64,000 nt of DNA, taken from assembly GCA_945643635.1 (NCBI GenBank), contig CALZFC010000248.1, forward strand, positions 4,775,001-4,839,000, given 5' to 3'. Positions 24,182-35,440 of the stretch are shown here, in pieces. Under the pieces are notes generated by a model that was given only the letters and a program-made list of their open reading frames with translations, did no database searches and was not told the origin of the DNA. Source of the DNA: Allodiplogaster sudhausi (taxonomy: Eukaryota; Nematoda; Chromadorea; Rhabditida; Diplogasteridae). Position 1 is the stretch's first letter. Each line of letters starts with the position of its first letter. The translations under genes were made by a program, and so were the position numbers.

Positions 24182-25987
24182 ATGACGCGTCTATCGCTCG
24201 CACTCCTCGCACTCGCTTGCGGCGTTGCTGCCATCCAGGTAATATCTTGGAATTTTTTAAATTAAATATTTGCATCATTCGTTAATATAAATACCAATAT
24301 TTGTTATCTTTTGTGTATGATGCTGAAATTTAGACCCTATATACATTTTCTCTCATTTCTTTTTGCTCATTATTTTACATTACTATTTTGACACAAAGAG
24401 TTGTATTAAGGGGAAATAATTGATTCTTACTTTTTGTCTCTTTAATGGAACATATCCAGTAAGATATCCATTGGAGGCAACGGATACTACGTCGTACTTC
24501 GACCTCTATAGATACTTCTTTATGTGTGCGAAGATGGAGGTTTTGAATGAATCAAAAATACCCTAATTCAGGCATCGCCGCTCGCGCCTTCCACGGACTC
24601 TGCACTCAGGCTGCGCGCCAAACGACAGATTGGCTGCTGCTGCGGAAACAACAACAACAACTGCTGTTGTGGAGGCGGTGGCGGTGGCTGCGGTTGCGGC
24701 TGCAACAACAACAATAATAGAGGGGTCAGAAAAGAAAAGTATACTGTACCGGTATACGGCGAGGGCTCAATGATCCGGGTGTAATGGCTTTAGCGGCCTC
24801 GGCCAAATAGGCCAAGTGGAATACGTAAAGAAATTACTGTCACTGATTGAAGAAGGAAAATACGAAATGAGCATTTTCGAAGAACATTCTTTCGTTTCAT
24901 TTGATATTTTACAGCCAAATATTTTGCAGATCCTTCTGACGCCTTGCGGCAACAACAACAATAACTGTTGCTGCAACAGTAACAACAACAATTGCTGCTG
25001 CGGTAATAACAACAACAACAACTGCTGCTGCTGTAACAGCAATAATAACAATAACTGCTGCTGTAACAACAACAGCAACACTGGAACAACGTGCCCTTGC
25101 AACAACACTTGCAATCCGTTAGTAGCCACTTTAATTCTTCTTTTTTTTCAGCATTCGAACTCTGCGTTAAAATTTGTTCTGTATGCAAAAAAAATAAAAT
25201 AAATAAATAAAACTTAAATATGCCTATAAATAAGCAATATGCGTTTTCTTAACAGATGCGGTGGATGTCCATGCTCGAATACGTTCAACCCATACTGGCT
25301 GCCTCTCGGTTCTCCACCCTGCGGAAACAACAACAACAACAACTGCTGCTGCAACTCGAATAACAACAACAACAACTGCTGCTGCAACTCGAACAACAAC
25401 TGCGGCAGTGTAAGGCGAAATGTCGCTTTAAATATTCATATTTTTTTGAATTTATTTTAATTTTAAAATTTTACTATTTTTTAAAATTTATTTTAATTTT
25501 AAAATTTAACTTTTTTTAAATTTATCCTAATTTTCATGATCTGATTTGTGCTCTTTTGCAGGTGATCGCGACTCCAATCAGCAACAACTGTTGCTGCAAC
25601 CCGTGCGGCGGCTTCGGCCGCAAGAAGCGAAATGCTGCTGCCATGATTGAGAGGCGACGGAGGGTGAGAGAGTGCGAGAAAGAGAGTGAATGAGAAAGAG
25701 TGATAGCGCGAGTAAGAAAATAGGCATGTTATGAAATTACAAGTAAAAGACAGAATCAAGGAATCCTTCAGAACGCGGGCGGTCGGCCTGCAGCAGCAGC
25801 AGCCGCTCCTCAGCTCTCTGAGGCTGAGTGCCGTGCGATGTGCGAGGCGCAGGCTCGCGAGTGCGCGGCCGCCGCGGCGGCCGCGGCGCCAGCCGCCGTT
25901 TCACACGCGGACGCCATCGCCGCCGCGTCCTCTGCCGCGTCGGCCGCGGCGGCCGCAGCGATGGCAGCACAACAGCAGCAGCAGTAG
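24182..25987 (+). CDS. Cys/Asn-rich secreted peptide precursor 1 (six exons)
   Basis: Exons 24182-24238, 24572-24724, 24930-25117, 25256-25409, 25562-25663 and 25772-25987 join to 289 aa. Exon 1 is exactly the signal peptide (MTRLSLALLALACGVAAIQ). Exon 2 carries the pro-region, LRAKR, then QIGCCCG, Asn runs and a GCGCGC part. Exon 3 opens ILLTPCG and alternates NNNN with CCC. Exon 4 continues NCCC blocks with SNTFNPYWLPLGS inside. Exon 5 reads VIATPISNNCCCNPCGGFGR, then KKR and a basic helix. Exon 6 is Ala-rich with SEAECRAMCEAQARECA and ADAIAAASSAA. The exon 3/4 junction is phase 2; all others are phase 0. The two basic sites bracket the Cys/Asn core, suggesting that core is released; GFGRKKR fits amidation. 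Partners, receptor and tissue are unknown. Confidence 0.82.
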
Positions 25988-26890
25988 TCACAGCCATCTG
26001 TTTAATCGCTGCTGCATGCGGAGCCGCATGGGCGCTTCCACAAGATCTGTCTGTACATTATTCGGATCGTCATCGTTATCATTTTTTGTTGTTTTTCCTC
26101 GACTCCGTCAACTCTTCACTCTACCTTCATCATGACATTCAATATGGCGTTAATAAATTTATTTGTTGCAATTTGAACTTCACGCTCTTACACAACTCCG
26201 TAAATACAAATCATTCATGGACATGTTTACAAACGGTTTTTTTTAATCGTTGCATTTCACACTTCACGCCACTATATGTTATGAGATAAATCATTCAAGC
26301 GTTTAGCCTGCTACAGATATGAATCGTTGTTTGATAGTTTGAGCCCGGTACCAAGATGATGTCATGACATCACTACTCCATGTGATCACGCTCTGAGCTC
26401 TGACCCCATCAACATGCGAAATACGACATATATGTATCTAACTAAGATCTTCATCATATAAGGCATGGAATTCGTATGCTGTAGCATTTCCTAGAAGAAG
26501 AACATAAAAAGACATTCTTCCATGTTGTTTGGTCGCACAGAAGTAGTTGCCTTAAACGAACCATAAACTCAGTGAAACATTCTTTTTGCCTGACCGAAGC
26601 GCGAATGATAATAGTCGGGAAAATTCAAATAGATTACGGTTGCGTTCTCTTTTCATGAGTCGTTCATAGCCTCTGCGCACTTCTTATAAGAAGACGGAAA
26701 GGGCATGATCTCTGGTCAACAGCAACTCATCCAAATCTCTTTCCGCCTTGTGGGTGACGTCATTCCCTCAGAATCGGGGCTAGTTTGGACTGTGCTGGCA
26801 ATGAAATGGTCATTTGATCTCGGTGGTTCAAGCCGTGGGAGACTTCCACTGCCATACTACCTTGTAGGTATTTCGCATCTCTGACCGTAT

Positions 26891-26932
<42 letters not shown>

Positions 26933-27585
26933 ATACATTCGCTTAATTTTAAACTTGCCGCCAGAATCACTAGAGTAGCTCTGCTCTAGCGATCACCTCA
27001 AGTATAAGAAAGTGGTTTGTTTGCTAAACTTTTTATGCTTTCTCTCTTTTCAGCATAGCATAAGAAATTAATTCTCTAATACAGTCTCTTTTTACTGCGT
27101 GCACTCTGTTGTCTCACGCACTAGATGCACTGTTTTCCTTGCCCTCCACTCTCTTTCTCCTGCCTGCCCCTCGAGGTCTCTGGACTTAGTGGCTGACGAG
27201 AGAGTGCAGTGATAAGGGAGTGGATGCGGGAAGGAAACTGAAAATGGCGTAAGAGTTAAGAGTGCACGAAGAGAAGCAGAGAGACGAGAGATCGCAAATC
27301 TCATGCCCTTTCGATCTCTCTTTGCCTCTCCCGGAAATTGGAGGTGAATGCGCCCTTCTACTGGTCTTGGAAGGAAGAAATGATGTGACACAGGGAGATA
27401 GAGAGAGAGATAGAGAAAGAGAGAGAGAAAGAGTGAGAGAGAAAGGGGGAGATGGCCCTCCGGCATGACGAGAGATAAGGCTTGAGCAAGAGACGCAGAC
27501 AGGCTTCTCTGATACAAAAATGATAGGCTTCATCCATGCTACAACGCGAGTGTCATCAGTGCGCAGCAGCTGCGGATGGAAGGCG
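25988..27585. other. Intergenic stretch
   Basis: AT-rich 3' flank, a perfect 16-bp palindrome TGATGTCATGACATCA at about 26354-26369, a CT run at about 26893-26930, and GA tracts at about 27397-27445. No convincing exon is seen. Confidence 0.55.
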
Positions 27586-27593
27586 TATAAAAG
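27586..27593 (+). promoter_or_regulatory. TATA box of Cys/Asn-rich precursor 2
   Basis: TATAAAAG lies 77 bases before the ATG at 27663. Confidence 0.78.
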
Positions 27594-27662
27594 TGCCTCG
27601 AGGCACACGCTGCTCATGCCAGCAACCTAGCTCAGCCGAGTGTAGCAAAGCACACGCACATC

Positions 27663-30573
27663 ATGACGCATCTGCTCGCTGCCGTGTTCGTCGCCGCACT
27701 CGCGTGCATCGTCATGCTTCAGGCATGGCAAATTTGTCTTATGATTTCTATGATAGTTTTATGTTTTGCTTTACTGCTACTTTCAAGTAAACTTTACTGC
27801 TTGTAGAAACCGTCATGTTGTTAAAATAAATTCTATTTTAATTTTATGTATATTCGAGAACTTTGCCACATTCTCTTTTCTTGCAATTCTTTTAATTTAT
27901 TTTATATTATATTATTTCACAATAATGTAAAATCCTGCGAGATGAATGAATCTGAATTCGCCCGTTCAGGCATCGCCTCTCCTGCCTTCATCGCCTGTCG
28001 CCATTCCATCTGGCGCAGCGCCTCTCCAAGCGGTCGAGCCCTTCTCTTTCTCAAGGCGCGCCAAGCGCCAATGCGGCGGCTGCTGCCAGAGCAACAACAA
28101 CAACAACAACAACAACAACTGCTGCTGCTCCAACAACAATAACAATAATAATAAATGCGCGGTAAGTGTATCTTTGCATTTTATGGCATTGTTCGGAATT
28201 TTTTTTTAAGGTTTTGAATAAAAAAATTGCAATTTATATTCACATGATGATAGATTCTTCGGCGGGGACATTGATTATATTAAAAACATTTTCCGGTGCG
28301 AATCGAATACATGATCTACCTTTTCGGTTTCACGAGATCAGCTAATCCCTCTGTATTTGCAGGTCCTTCTGACGCCGATCAATAATAATAACAACAACAA
28401 TTGCTTCTGTCAGTCATCGTCTTCGAACAACTGCTGCTGCTGCCAGTCGAATAACAACAACAATAACTGTTGCTGTCAATCGAACAACAACAACAACAAC
28501 TGCTGCTGCTCGAGCAATAACAATAACAATAACCGATGCGCTGTAAGACACGTTTACTTTAATTAATTAATTCATTCATTCATTAATCCTTTAAAATAAG
28601 TGACAGCATATTCAAATTAGTGCTTAAGATGTCAAGCTATCAATATAGACTACTGAATATAAGGAATAGTTATCTCATATTTCATAGTTAGTTTAGTAAA
28701 AAAAAGCATCTTACAATACGAAAATGGTATGTACATAAGGGTGAGTTTAACGGTGTACATTGCCTTGAAATTTCAGATTCTTCTTTCTCCAATCAGCAAC
28801 AATAACAACAACTGCTGCTGCCAGTCTTCTTCGTCCAATAACTGCTGCTGCTGCCAGTCGAACAACAACAATAATAACTGTTGCTGCCAATCGAACAACA
28901 ATAATAACTGCTGCTGCCAGTCGAACAACAACTGCGGAGGCAGCCAGCAAGCGGTGCCGTTCAATTTTTCATGTTATTGTAAAGTATATTAATTTTTTTT
29001 CTGTGAAAATTTAAAAGAATTACAACTGTTGAATTTTGACCCTGGTTCAAATATTATTAGTGAAAACGTTTTATTGATGCTAATTTGTTCCAAAGTTCAA
29101 ATTTGTCTCTTTCAGATCCTCTTGACTCCGTGTAACAACAACAATAACAATAACAACTGCTGCTGCCAGTCTAGCAACAATAACTGCGCCTGCAGCAATA
29201 GCAACAGCAACAACAATATTGTTAGTTTTATTTATTTACAAATATTCATATAACAGTGTCCAGGATAGCCAATGGCATATATGTATTTACATATGTAGAG
29301 TACACTATTATGGAAAAAGTGATCCACAAGCTTTATATGTGTAGACGTCTCCAAAGTAGTCAGCAAATTACTTACAACATTGTTATCCCAGACAATACTT
29401 ATAACATTGTTTTTATTCCATACCATACAGTGTGGAGTTATTTTCAACCCAGTTACTAAAGGCGTCCGTCACTAGTCCAGATGGCTTCTTCCATCACTTT
29501 GACAGTTCATCAAGACTTCCAAGGCGCCCGCTCCTATCGGACCTTACAACCATGCAGTCCGCGCGGGTAGCACTTTGTACCTGAGCGGGTCGTGCCTGAG
29601 ACTGGCGAGAAATTCCTACCGATTTCAAGGAGAGCATGCACACAATTCGCTCAAGAACAGTGCTGAGCGGTGCCGGGCCTCAACTACGGAAATGTCATCA
29701 AGACTACTGTTGTTATCCTGGCGAATCTGGTGCGGACTTCCCGACTATTAATGAGATCTACGAGGAATACTTCACCAGTTACTGTCTCGCTCGCTCTTCT
29801 TACCACTGCTCTGCCAATGGGAGCTCTTGCCGAGATCGAGTGAATCGCCAGTGCTGGAGAGATCAATTATGCATAAAGCTGGACTATTGTAGAGATAGCC
29901 TTAAACTCCTCTTACATTTTACTTATAGTTATACATAACGTGTCTCTAATCTGTTAATTGCAATGAGTCACGTAGCCTTGCTATTGTTATTTAGACTAGC
30001 CTACGACTCGCCCATTTCATAATGCTTATAAGTGTCTAACCAGGGGGTTTACTTCACTTGGTCCCTTGATGTAGAGAGAGGTCCTCCCCACCTCTCTCTT
30101 GTTCTTCTTCCCTTCCCCTTCATCCCAAGTCCCTTCCCTTCTCCCTTGTTATTTATTACTCTCCTCGCTTTCTTCACATTTTACTTGGGGTTGTAAGGGT
30201 GAAGAGGGGCCGGTTGGGTTGTGGGTTTGTTGAGAGTCCGCCAGCTCGTCGAGAACCAGGGGACACCCTGGTCCACATTGAGACTTGAGACTTTTTCAAA
30301 CGGCGGCCTTCGCCGTTGTCTCTTCCGCCTGTCCTGGTCTCACACGTTCATTCCCTGTCCCTTCACTCGGAAAGACACAACACCATCTTTATTTCTGTTA
30401 TAGATTTTGTGATAGAATTAAAATTGGATTTTTATTTCTAATAACACAATGCAGATTCTCGTCCCGATCTCGAGCGGAAACAACAACAATAACTGCTGCT
30501 GCAACCCGTGCGGAGGAGGATACGGCAGACGGAAGCGAGCCGTCTTCGCAGGGAGACGACAGGTCAGAGAGAG

Positions 30574-30631
<58 letters not shown>

Positions 30632-30997
30632 TGTGTGTGCGTGCGGAGGGAGAGAGGAGGAAATTGAGAGTGAGCGGGAGATTATCAAAGTGGGATAGAG
30701 ACATATGTAGCATGAAAGAGTTTGCGAGGAAGACCATGAATTGGTCAGGGAAAAATAAAAATAATAACACTGTTTACCTATCAAACTGCAGATACATGGG
30801 GAAGATGAGGAGTCTAGAAAGAAGATATATGCTTGCAGCAGTCGGCCGATTGCCAGGCACTTTGCGCGGCGCGTTGCGGTCGCGCTGCGGATGCTGCTGC
30901 CTCGGCAAAGAAGGACGCATTTGCTGATGAAATCGCTGCCGCCTCCGCTGCCGCATCCCGTGCGGCCGCCATGGCGATGGCCGCCCGCCAGGCTTGA
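27663..30997 (+). CDS. Cys/Asn-rich secreted peptide precursor 2 (seven exons)
   Basis: Exons 27663-27722, 27970-28161, 28363-28542, 28777-28953, 29116-29220, 30455-30562 and 30839-30997 are all phase 0 and give 326 aa. Exon 1 is the signal peptide (MTHLLAAVFVAALACIVMLQ). Exon 2 has a pro-region ending RRAKR, then QCGGCCQ and Asn runs. Exons 3-5 begin VLLTP, ILLSP and ILLTP and alternate NNNNN with CCCQS or CCCC; they look like serial duplicates of one exon. Exon 6 opens ILVPIS and holds CCCNPCGGGYGRRKR. Exon 7 has QSADCQALCAARCGRAAD, then FADEIAAASAAASRAA. Intron 1 appears to start with GC (CAG|GCATGG), which is unusual. Codons are mostly AAC/AAT and TGC, so the complement reads as poly-Gln/Leu shadows. 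The long exon 5-6 intron contains a RidA retrocopy. Confidence 0.82.
29481..29876 (+). pseudogene. Processed pseudogene of RidA (YjgF/YER057c/UK114 family)
   Basis: An intronless copy of a RidA-type imine deaminase lies inside an intron of precursor 2, in the same orientation. Recognisable pieces are the ATG at 29481 with ASSITLTVHQ, then in a second frame APIGPYNHAVRAGSTLYLSG, then VLSGAG, then FPTINEIYEEYFTSYCLARS, and finally GALAEIE followed by an in-frame TGA. Several frameshifts (near 29518, 29600 and 29660-29700) and the stop disable it. Lack of introns and scattered breaks fit an old retrocopy. The parental gene is not in the window. Confidence 0.8.
30567..30632. repeat. (TA)n(GA)n compound microsatellite
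   Basis: Lies a few bases after the donor at 30563 in the last intron of precursor 2: TATATA, then GAGAGA, then GTGTGTG. Confidence 0.9.
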
Positions 30998-31138
30998 AGT
31001 GTAGTAGAATGAGACTATGCGATGAAGAATGGCTGTACATACATGCTATGCCATGGATAAACGTTGATTTTAAATCATCTTCATGTTTACTAGTAACTAC
31101 AGTAAAATTGCTCAGAGTTTTAAACGTATGAAGAGAGT

Positions 31139-31181
<43 letters not shown>

Positions 31182-31530
31182 TTTTAGAGGCACAGCGGTA
31201 GCAGGACTTTCTTCATATTTACCTACTCTTATTATATTAAAAGAGATTACAGCTGAGACATGAACTTGTGAAAAGAGAAATTATTCTTTTTGTTCAGTAT
31301 AACACTTTATTGACATCATAATCACTACATAGTGATTTCGCCGAAGATGAGAAGAGACTACAGTCCGGCTACTACATACATATATATGCATGGCAGCAAG
31401 TAACAAAAACAGTAATGTGCTCCATTTCGTTCTTGCTGAGGTTCGATCCGGAAGTCGACGACAAGTCCTAGCGAGACATGATGGAACAAAGCGAGTCGTC
31501 TTAACAGAGTGAGAGAGAGTGAGGGAAAGC

Positions 31531-31561
<31 letters not shown>

Positions 31562-31814
31562 TGATAGGTAGAAATGGAGAGGGAGGGGAGAGTGACCAGC
31601 CGGGTGAGAAATCGGCGTCTGAATGTAGTGTGAGCATACACAGTCATTCAAAGTGTGAGTAAGAGTGAGAGAACGAGACAGAGAGAGAGAGAGAGAGAGA
31701 GAGAAGAGAGAGAATGAGACAGCGAAATGCCCGAAGACCACGCAAACCACATTGCGTCAGTCTGACTCCTCGAATTCACCCACGCATTCTGGCGTGACTT
31801 GTCCACTTTTCGTG

Positions 31815-31845
<31 letters not shown>

Positions 31846-32110
31846 CAGAGTCTACTCTCTCGCTAGACATGTCTAGCGCAAAGACAATGAAAGAATCTCG
31901 CCGATGACCAAGACTGTGGTGACCGAGAGCAGTCCACTCTTTTTCCTCTAACAATCAGAGCATTGTACTTGCCCGATAGAAAGTAGACCTCGTCGCCAAT
32001 GAATGAGCCGTGCCCTGTGTCTGCGAGAACGTTTGCCAATCGGCGGAGGAAAGGGCTTCCGCGTTGGCTCACTGCCACGGGGAATGCCCTTGGGGCAACC
32101 ATGTAACTCG
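30998..32110. other. Intergenic stretch with GA/CT tracts
   Basis: GA tracts at about 31140-31178, 31500-31560 and 31676-31712, and CT at about 31816-31842. No exon is recognised; the last ~100 bases are the promoter region of precursor 3. Confidence 0.6.
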
Positions 32111-32118
32111 TATAAAAG
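32111..32118 (+). promoter_or_regulatory. TATA box of Cys/Gly-rich precursor 3
   Basis: TATAAAAG lies 134 bases before the ATG at 32245. Confidence 0.75.
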
Positions 32119-32244
32119 GGCGCGAGCTTCACCTCCCTGACCACAGTCAACTTCTTCTGCTTCTGCTCATCTGTCTCCTCTCATCTGATAATCATCATCA
32201 TCTGTGTTGTCCTCTTGACTCTTAGATATCTCTAAGAGGAAGAT

Positions 32245-33992
32245 ATGGTTGCAGCAGTATCGCTTGCGCTCTTCTGTGCTGCCGCAGTCGTACAGGTATA
32301 CACAAGTTTATGCCTTTGAGATTCTCTTTTCTGTTTTTATCACATTTATCTCTTGCTTATGGTTAGATGCATTTTATCATGTACCTAACTACAGTGTATA
32401 TCTACCTATCATCATTCTACATACACATATCCAACAATATGTATTGCCCCAGGCAATCCCGCCCTTGACCCGAGTGCCCGCCGCTCCTTCCTCGTATCTC
32501 GCTCCGTTGAATGACGCCGCCATAGCGTCGGCCGTCACGACCGCGACCAAGGCGTTGGAGCGCGTCAAGCGATGCTGCTGCAATCCGTGCTGCGGCACCA
32601 AGGTGATGTTGTTTGGGTCTTTGAAGAAGCCAACAACTCCATATTTTTGACTGACACGAGGGCGAAAGAACAATAATAGTCAGAAAAATTCTAATAGATA
32701 ACGGTTGAGTTTCGTGCTCCTTTAATCTGCCCTTTTCTCCCAACAATTAAAAAAGAGCAATCTTCAAAAAATTATTGCGAGATTTCACATTACCGCTGCC
32801 CTTCGCTCTCTCTTTCGCGTATGCGTTTTTCACGGAGCGAGTTTGTGCGTCCACCGAAATAGCACATGAGAATGAGAGAGTGCCTCCTGATCGCAGGGTG
32901 AACACGGCAATTCGAACGTGCTTTCATAGTTTGTCGGTGATAAAAAAAAATTGTTTTTTTCGTCCGTTCGTCGGTGATCGTCTTCCCCTAACAATAAGCA
33001 ATGTTCTCCTTAGGTGATACTCACTCCGGTGCAATCGTGCTGCTGCGGCGGTGGCGGCGGCGGTTTCGGCGGCGGATGCGGTGGTGGTGGTGGATGTGGT
33101 TGTTGCTGTCAGCCGCCGTCGGTTAGAAATTTCTCTTGTTTTCTGACCGACAAGAATATCGTAGAATGAGAGAATGTTTATTCTTCGAAATTGATGAGGT
33201 TTTTGCAGCAATATGTTACAATTATTAAATAATTAGCACTAATTACGATTAAATTAAAATGAGTAAATTACCTCAGATTCTCTTGACACCCGTCCGACAG
33301 TGCTGCTGCTGCGGTGGCCGCGGCGGCTATGGCGGCGGTTATGGCGGCGGCTTTGGCGGCGGCGGCTGTGGATGCGGCTGCACCAGCGGAGTTGTACGGG
33401 GACTCGGAAATATCTGCTCTTTTTTATCATCAAAAATCGATAATTAAATACCGTAACCTTGCGCATCGTGCCTTCTTCAGGCCATTCTACCGGTGCGCGC
33501 GCAGTGCTGCTGCAACCCGTGCTGCTGCGGAGGTGGATATGGCCGCAAGAAGAGACACGCCGTCGCGGCTATCTTTGAGCGAAGGAGAAGGGTGAGGGAG
33601 CGAGTGGAAGAGAGAGGGGGGAATAGAGAGAGAGAGAGAAAGAGTCAGAGAGGAGAGAGACAGAAGAGAGAAAGAGTCAGAGAGGAGAGAGACAGAAGAG
33701 AGAAAGAGTCAGAGAGGAGAGAGACAGAAGAGTCGCAGAGGTTGAATGAGCTAGATAGATGAGCATGGGTCCTTTTCTGAAGGCCGCCGGCCTACCCGTT
33801 GTCACTTCTCTGAGCGACGCCGAGTGTGCGTCGTATTGCGCAAAGGCGGCTGCCGACTCCGGCACCGGCTCCGGCTCCCTTTCCGGCTCCGCCTCGGCTC
33901 CGGCGGTCGCATCATTCGCGGACGCGATCGCTGCCGCCTCATCGGCTGCGGCCGCTTCAGCCGCAGCAGCCATGACAGTCGCGAGGGGATAG
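32245..33992 (+). CDS. Cys/Gly-rich secreted peptide precursor 3 (six exons)
   Basis: Exons 32245-32295, 32453-32602, 33014-33121, 33277-33390, 33481-33591 and 33783-33992 are all phase 0 and give 247 aa. Exon 1 is the signal peptide (MVAAVSLALFCAAAVVQ). Exon 2 opens AIPPLTRVP, an opening shared with the copies at 50-64 kb, and ends the pro-region at ERVKR before CCCNPCCG. Exon 3 is VILTPVQSCCCGGGGGG, exon 4 ILLTPVRQCCCCGGRGG with GYGGG repeats. Exon 5 has AILPVRAQCCCNPCCCGGGY then GRKKR, and exon 6 has SDAECASYCAKAAAD, Gly/Ser, then FADAIAAASSAAAASA. It bridges the family: its pro-region resembles the later copies, its tail the earlier ones. Gly replaces the Asn runs, so the spacer between Cys clusters seems free to change. 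A GAATAAATTA signal follows at about 34026. Confidence 0.84.
33640..33735. repeat. 32-bp tandem repeat in the last intron of precursor 3
   Basis: Three copies of a 32-bp GA-rich unit containing GTCAGAGAGGAGAGAGACAG, spaced exactly 32 bases (33644, 33676, 33708). Confidence 0.9.
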
Positions 33993-35440
33993 AGAAGAGG
34001 ATGGAGAGTGTCGATGTTGTTTCATTGAATAAATTATTTATTGTTCTCGAGATGATTTTTGTCTGTACGAACAAAATTTAACTACCATATAGCAAAACTG
34101 TGCGTCGATTTTTTTGATTCGAATGGGAGTGGTGGTGAATGAAACTCGGGAATAGAAAGGATTTGTAGACAACAAGTTAACATCCATGGCTTACAGCGAG
34201 AGCAAGGCCTAAGAGAAAATGCATTAATAGACGTGACATGACGCATGATCTGTCGTTGTATGACGGCTAAATTCTCTATGTATGCAGATATGTATGTACA
34301 TATATAAGCTAAAAGTGAATTAAAATAGTTGAAACGTCCAAATAAATTATTTATGAAACAGAATATGCCTAAAATAAAAGTCGTCGTAATTCATTTTTGT
34401 ACGCTTTTTAACTAGAAATAAGTTTAAAAGAAGTAGTGATGGGCACTCATACTTTGCGTCACTTTTGCATTTCACTGACAAGAAAAAAACCTTTTATAGT
34501 AAATATGACCTTACATCCTTCATAGTGCACGTTGGTACCCTCATTAAATGTTGGATATCAATATCAGACACTTTGCATCGGGGCAGGCCGCCCATTGAGT
34601 CCCGCTTGATTCATACAGGGAGGCTCTCGTAAGACACTGGCCTAATTCTGTCAGATATGCTTCCGAGAGAGCATAAGATGCTGTGAGACTGAGCAATTGG
34701 AGGGCAGCAAAGAATTGGAGAGAGAGAGAGGGTGCAGAGAGAGAGAGAGAGAGGAGAGAGCGATGAGAGGCAGAGAGTGCAAAACTGGAGGCTCGTCGTA
34801 AACAAAAGATCTCGGGCCTGTGCACTTGCCGTGTCTGTCTCATCGATCTTCTTATCCATTTGGCCCAAGAAGTCTGCGCGTTCTATGTATATCTTCTTCC
34901 CTCGGGCACTCCATTTCACGCTGCTTTCTTCTACTTATTTATTTATTTATCTATTTATTTATGTACATCAAAGGTATTATGATGTGACAACACTTGGAGA
35001 AGCTTTCCGCTGCAAGACCACAGAATAAAACTAGTCACAATATCCAGAACTTAAGTTTATCCATGAATAAATTTTAGAAAAAAAAAGAGTGAAAGAAAAA
35101 TAAATATTACTTATAGAAATTGATGGGATTTTTGGAAAAATGGGATTTTTGGAGAAAAAAAAATTAAATAAAGATCAATATTAGTTATAGAAATTGATGC
35201 GAAGACTCAATGGAATTTTTGAAGAAAAAAAAGCGAGAGAAAGATAAATATTATTTATAGAAATTGATGTGTTGACTGAATGGCATCAGCGATTAGAATT
35301 AATATTAAATATCTTCTTGTGCATGTGTGATTCTGTGTTAATGAGCTTTGTTTGCAATTTTGCTTGATTATCAAATCGCTTTTAGGCGTTCCTTGTGGCT
35401 GCCGTCTGCCGATGCGAACAAGGAGAGAAGCAGTGTTGGA
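33993..35440. other. Intergenic stretch with a 73-bp tandem repeat
   Basis: 3' flank of precursor 3, a GA tract at about 34720-34757, a TTTATTTATC-rich segment followed by ATGATGTGACAACACTTGGA at about 34930-35000, and 2.5 diverged copies of a 73-bp unit (TTATAGAAATTGATG core) at 35097-35290. No exon is recognised before 35441. Confidence 0.6.

Noticed and set aside
24767..25399. Leu/Gln-rich antisense frames over precursor 1
   Set aside because: They are complements of Asn and Cys codon runs; the sense exons have signal peptide, phases and acceptors.
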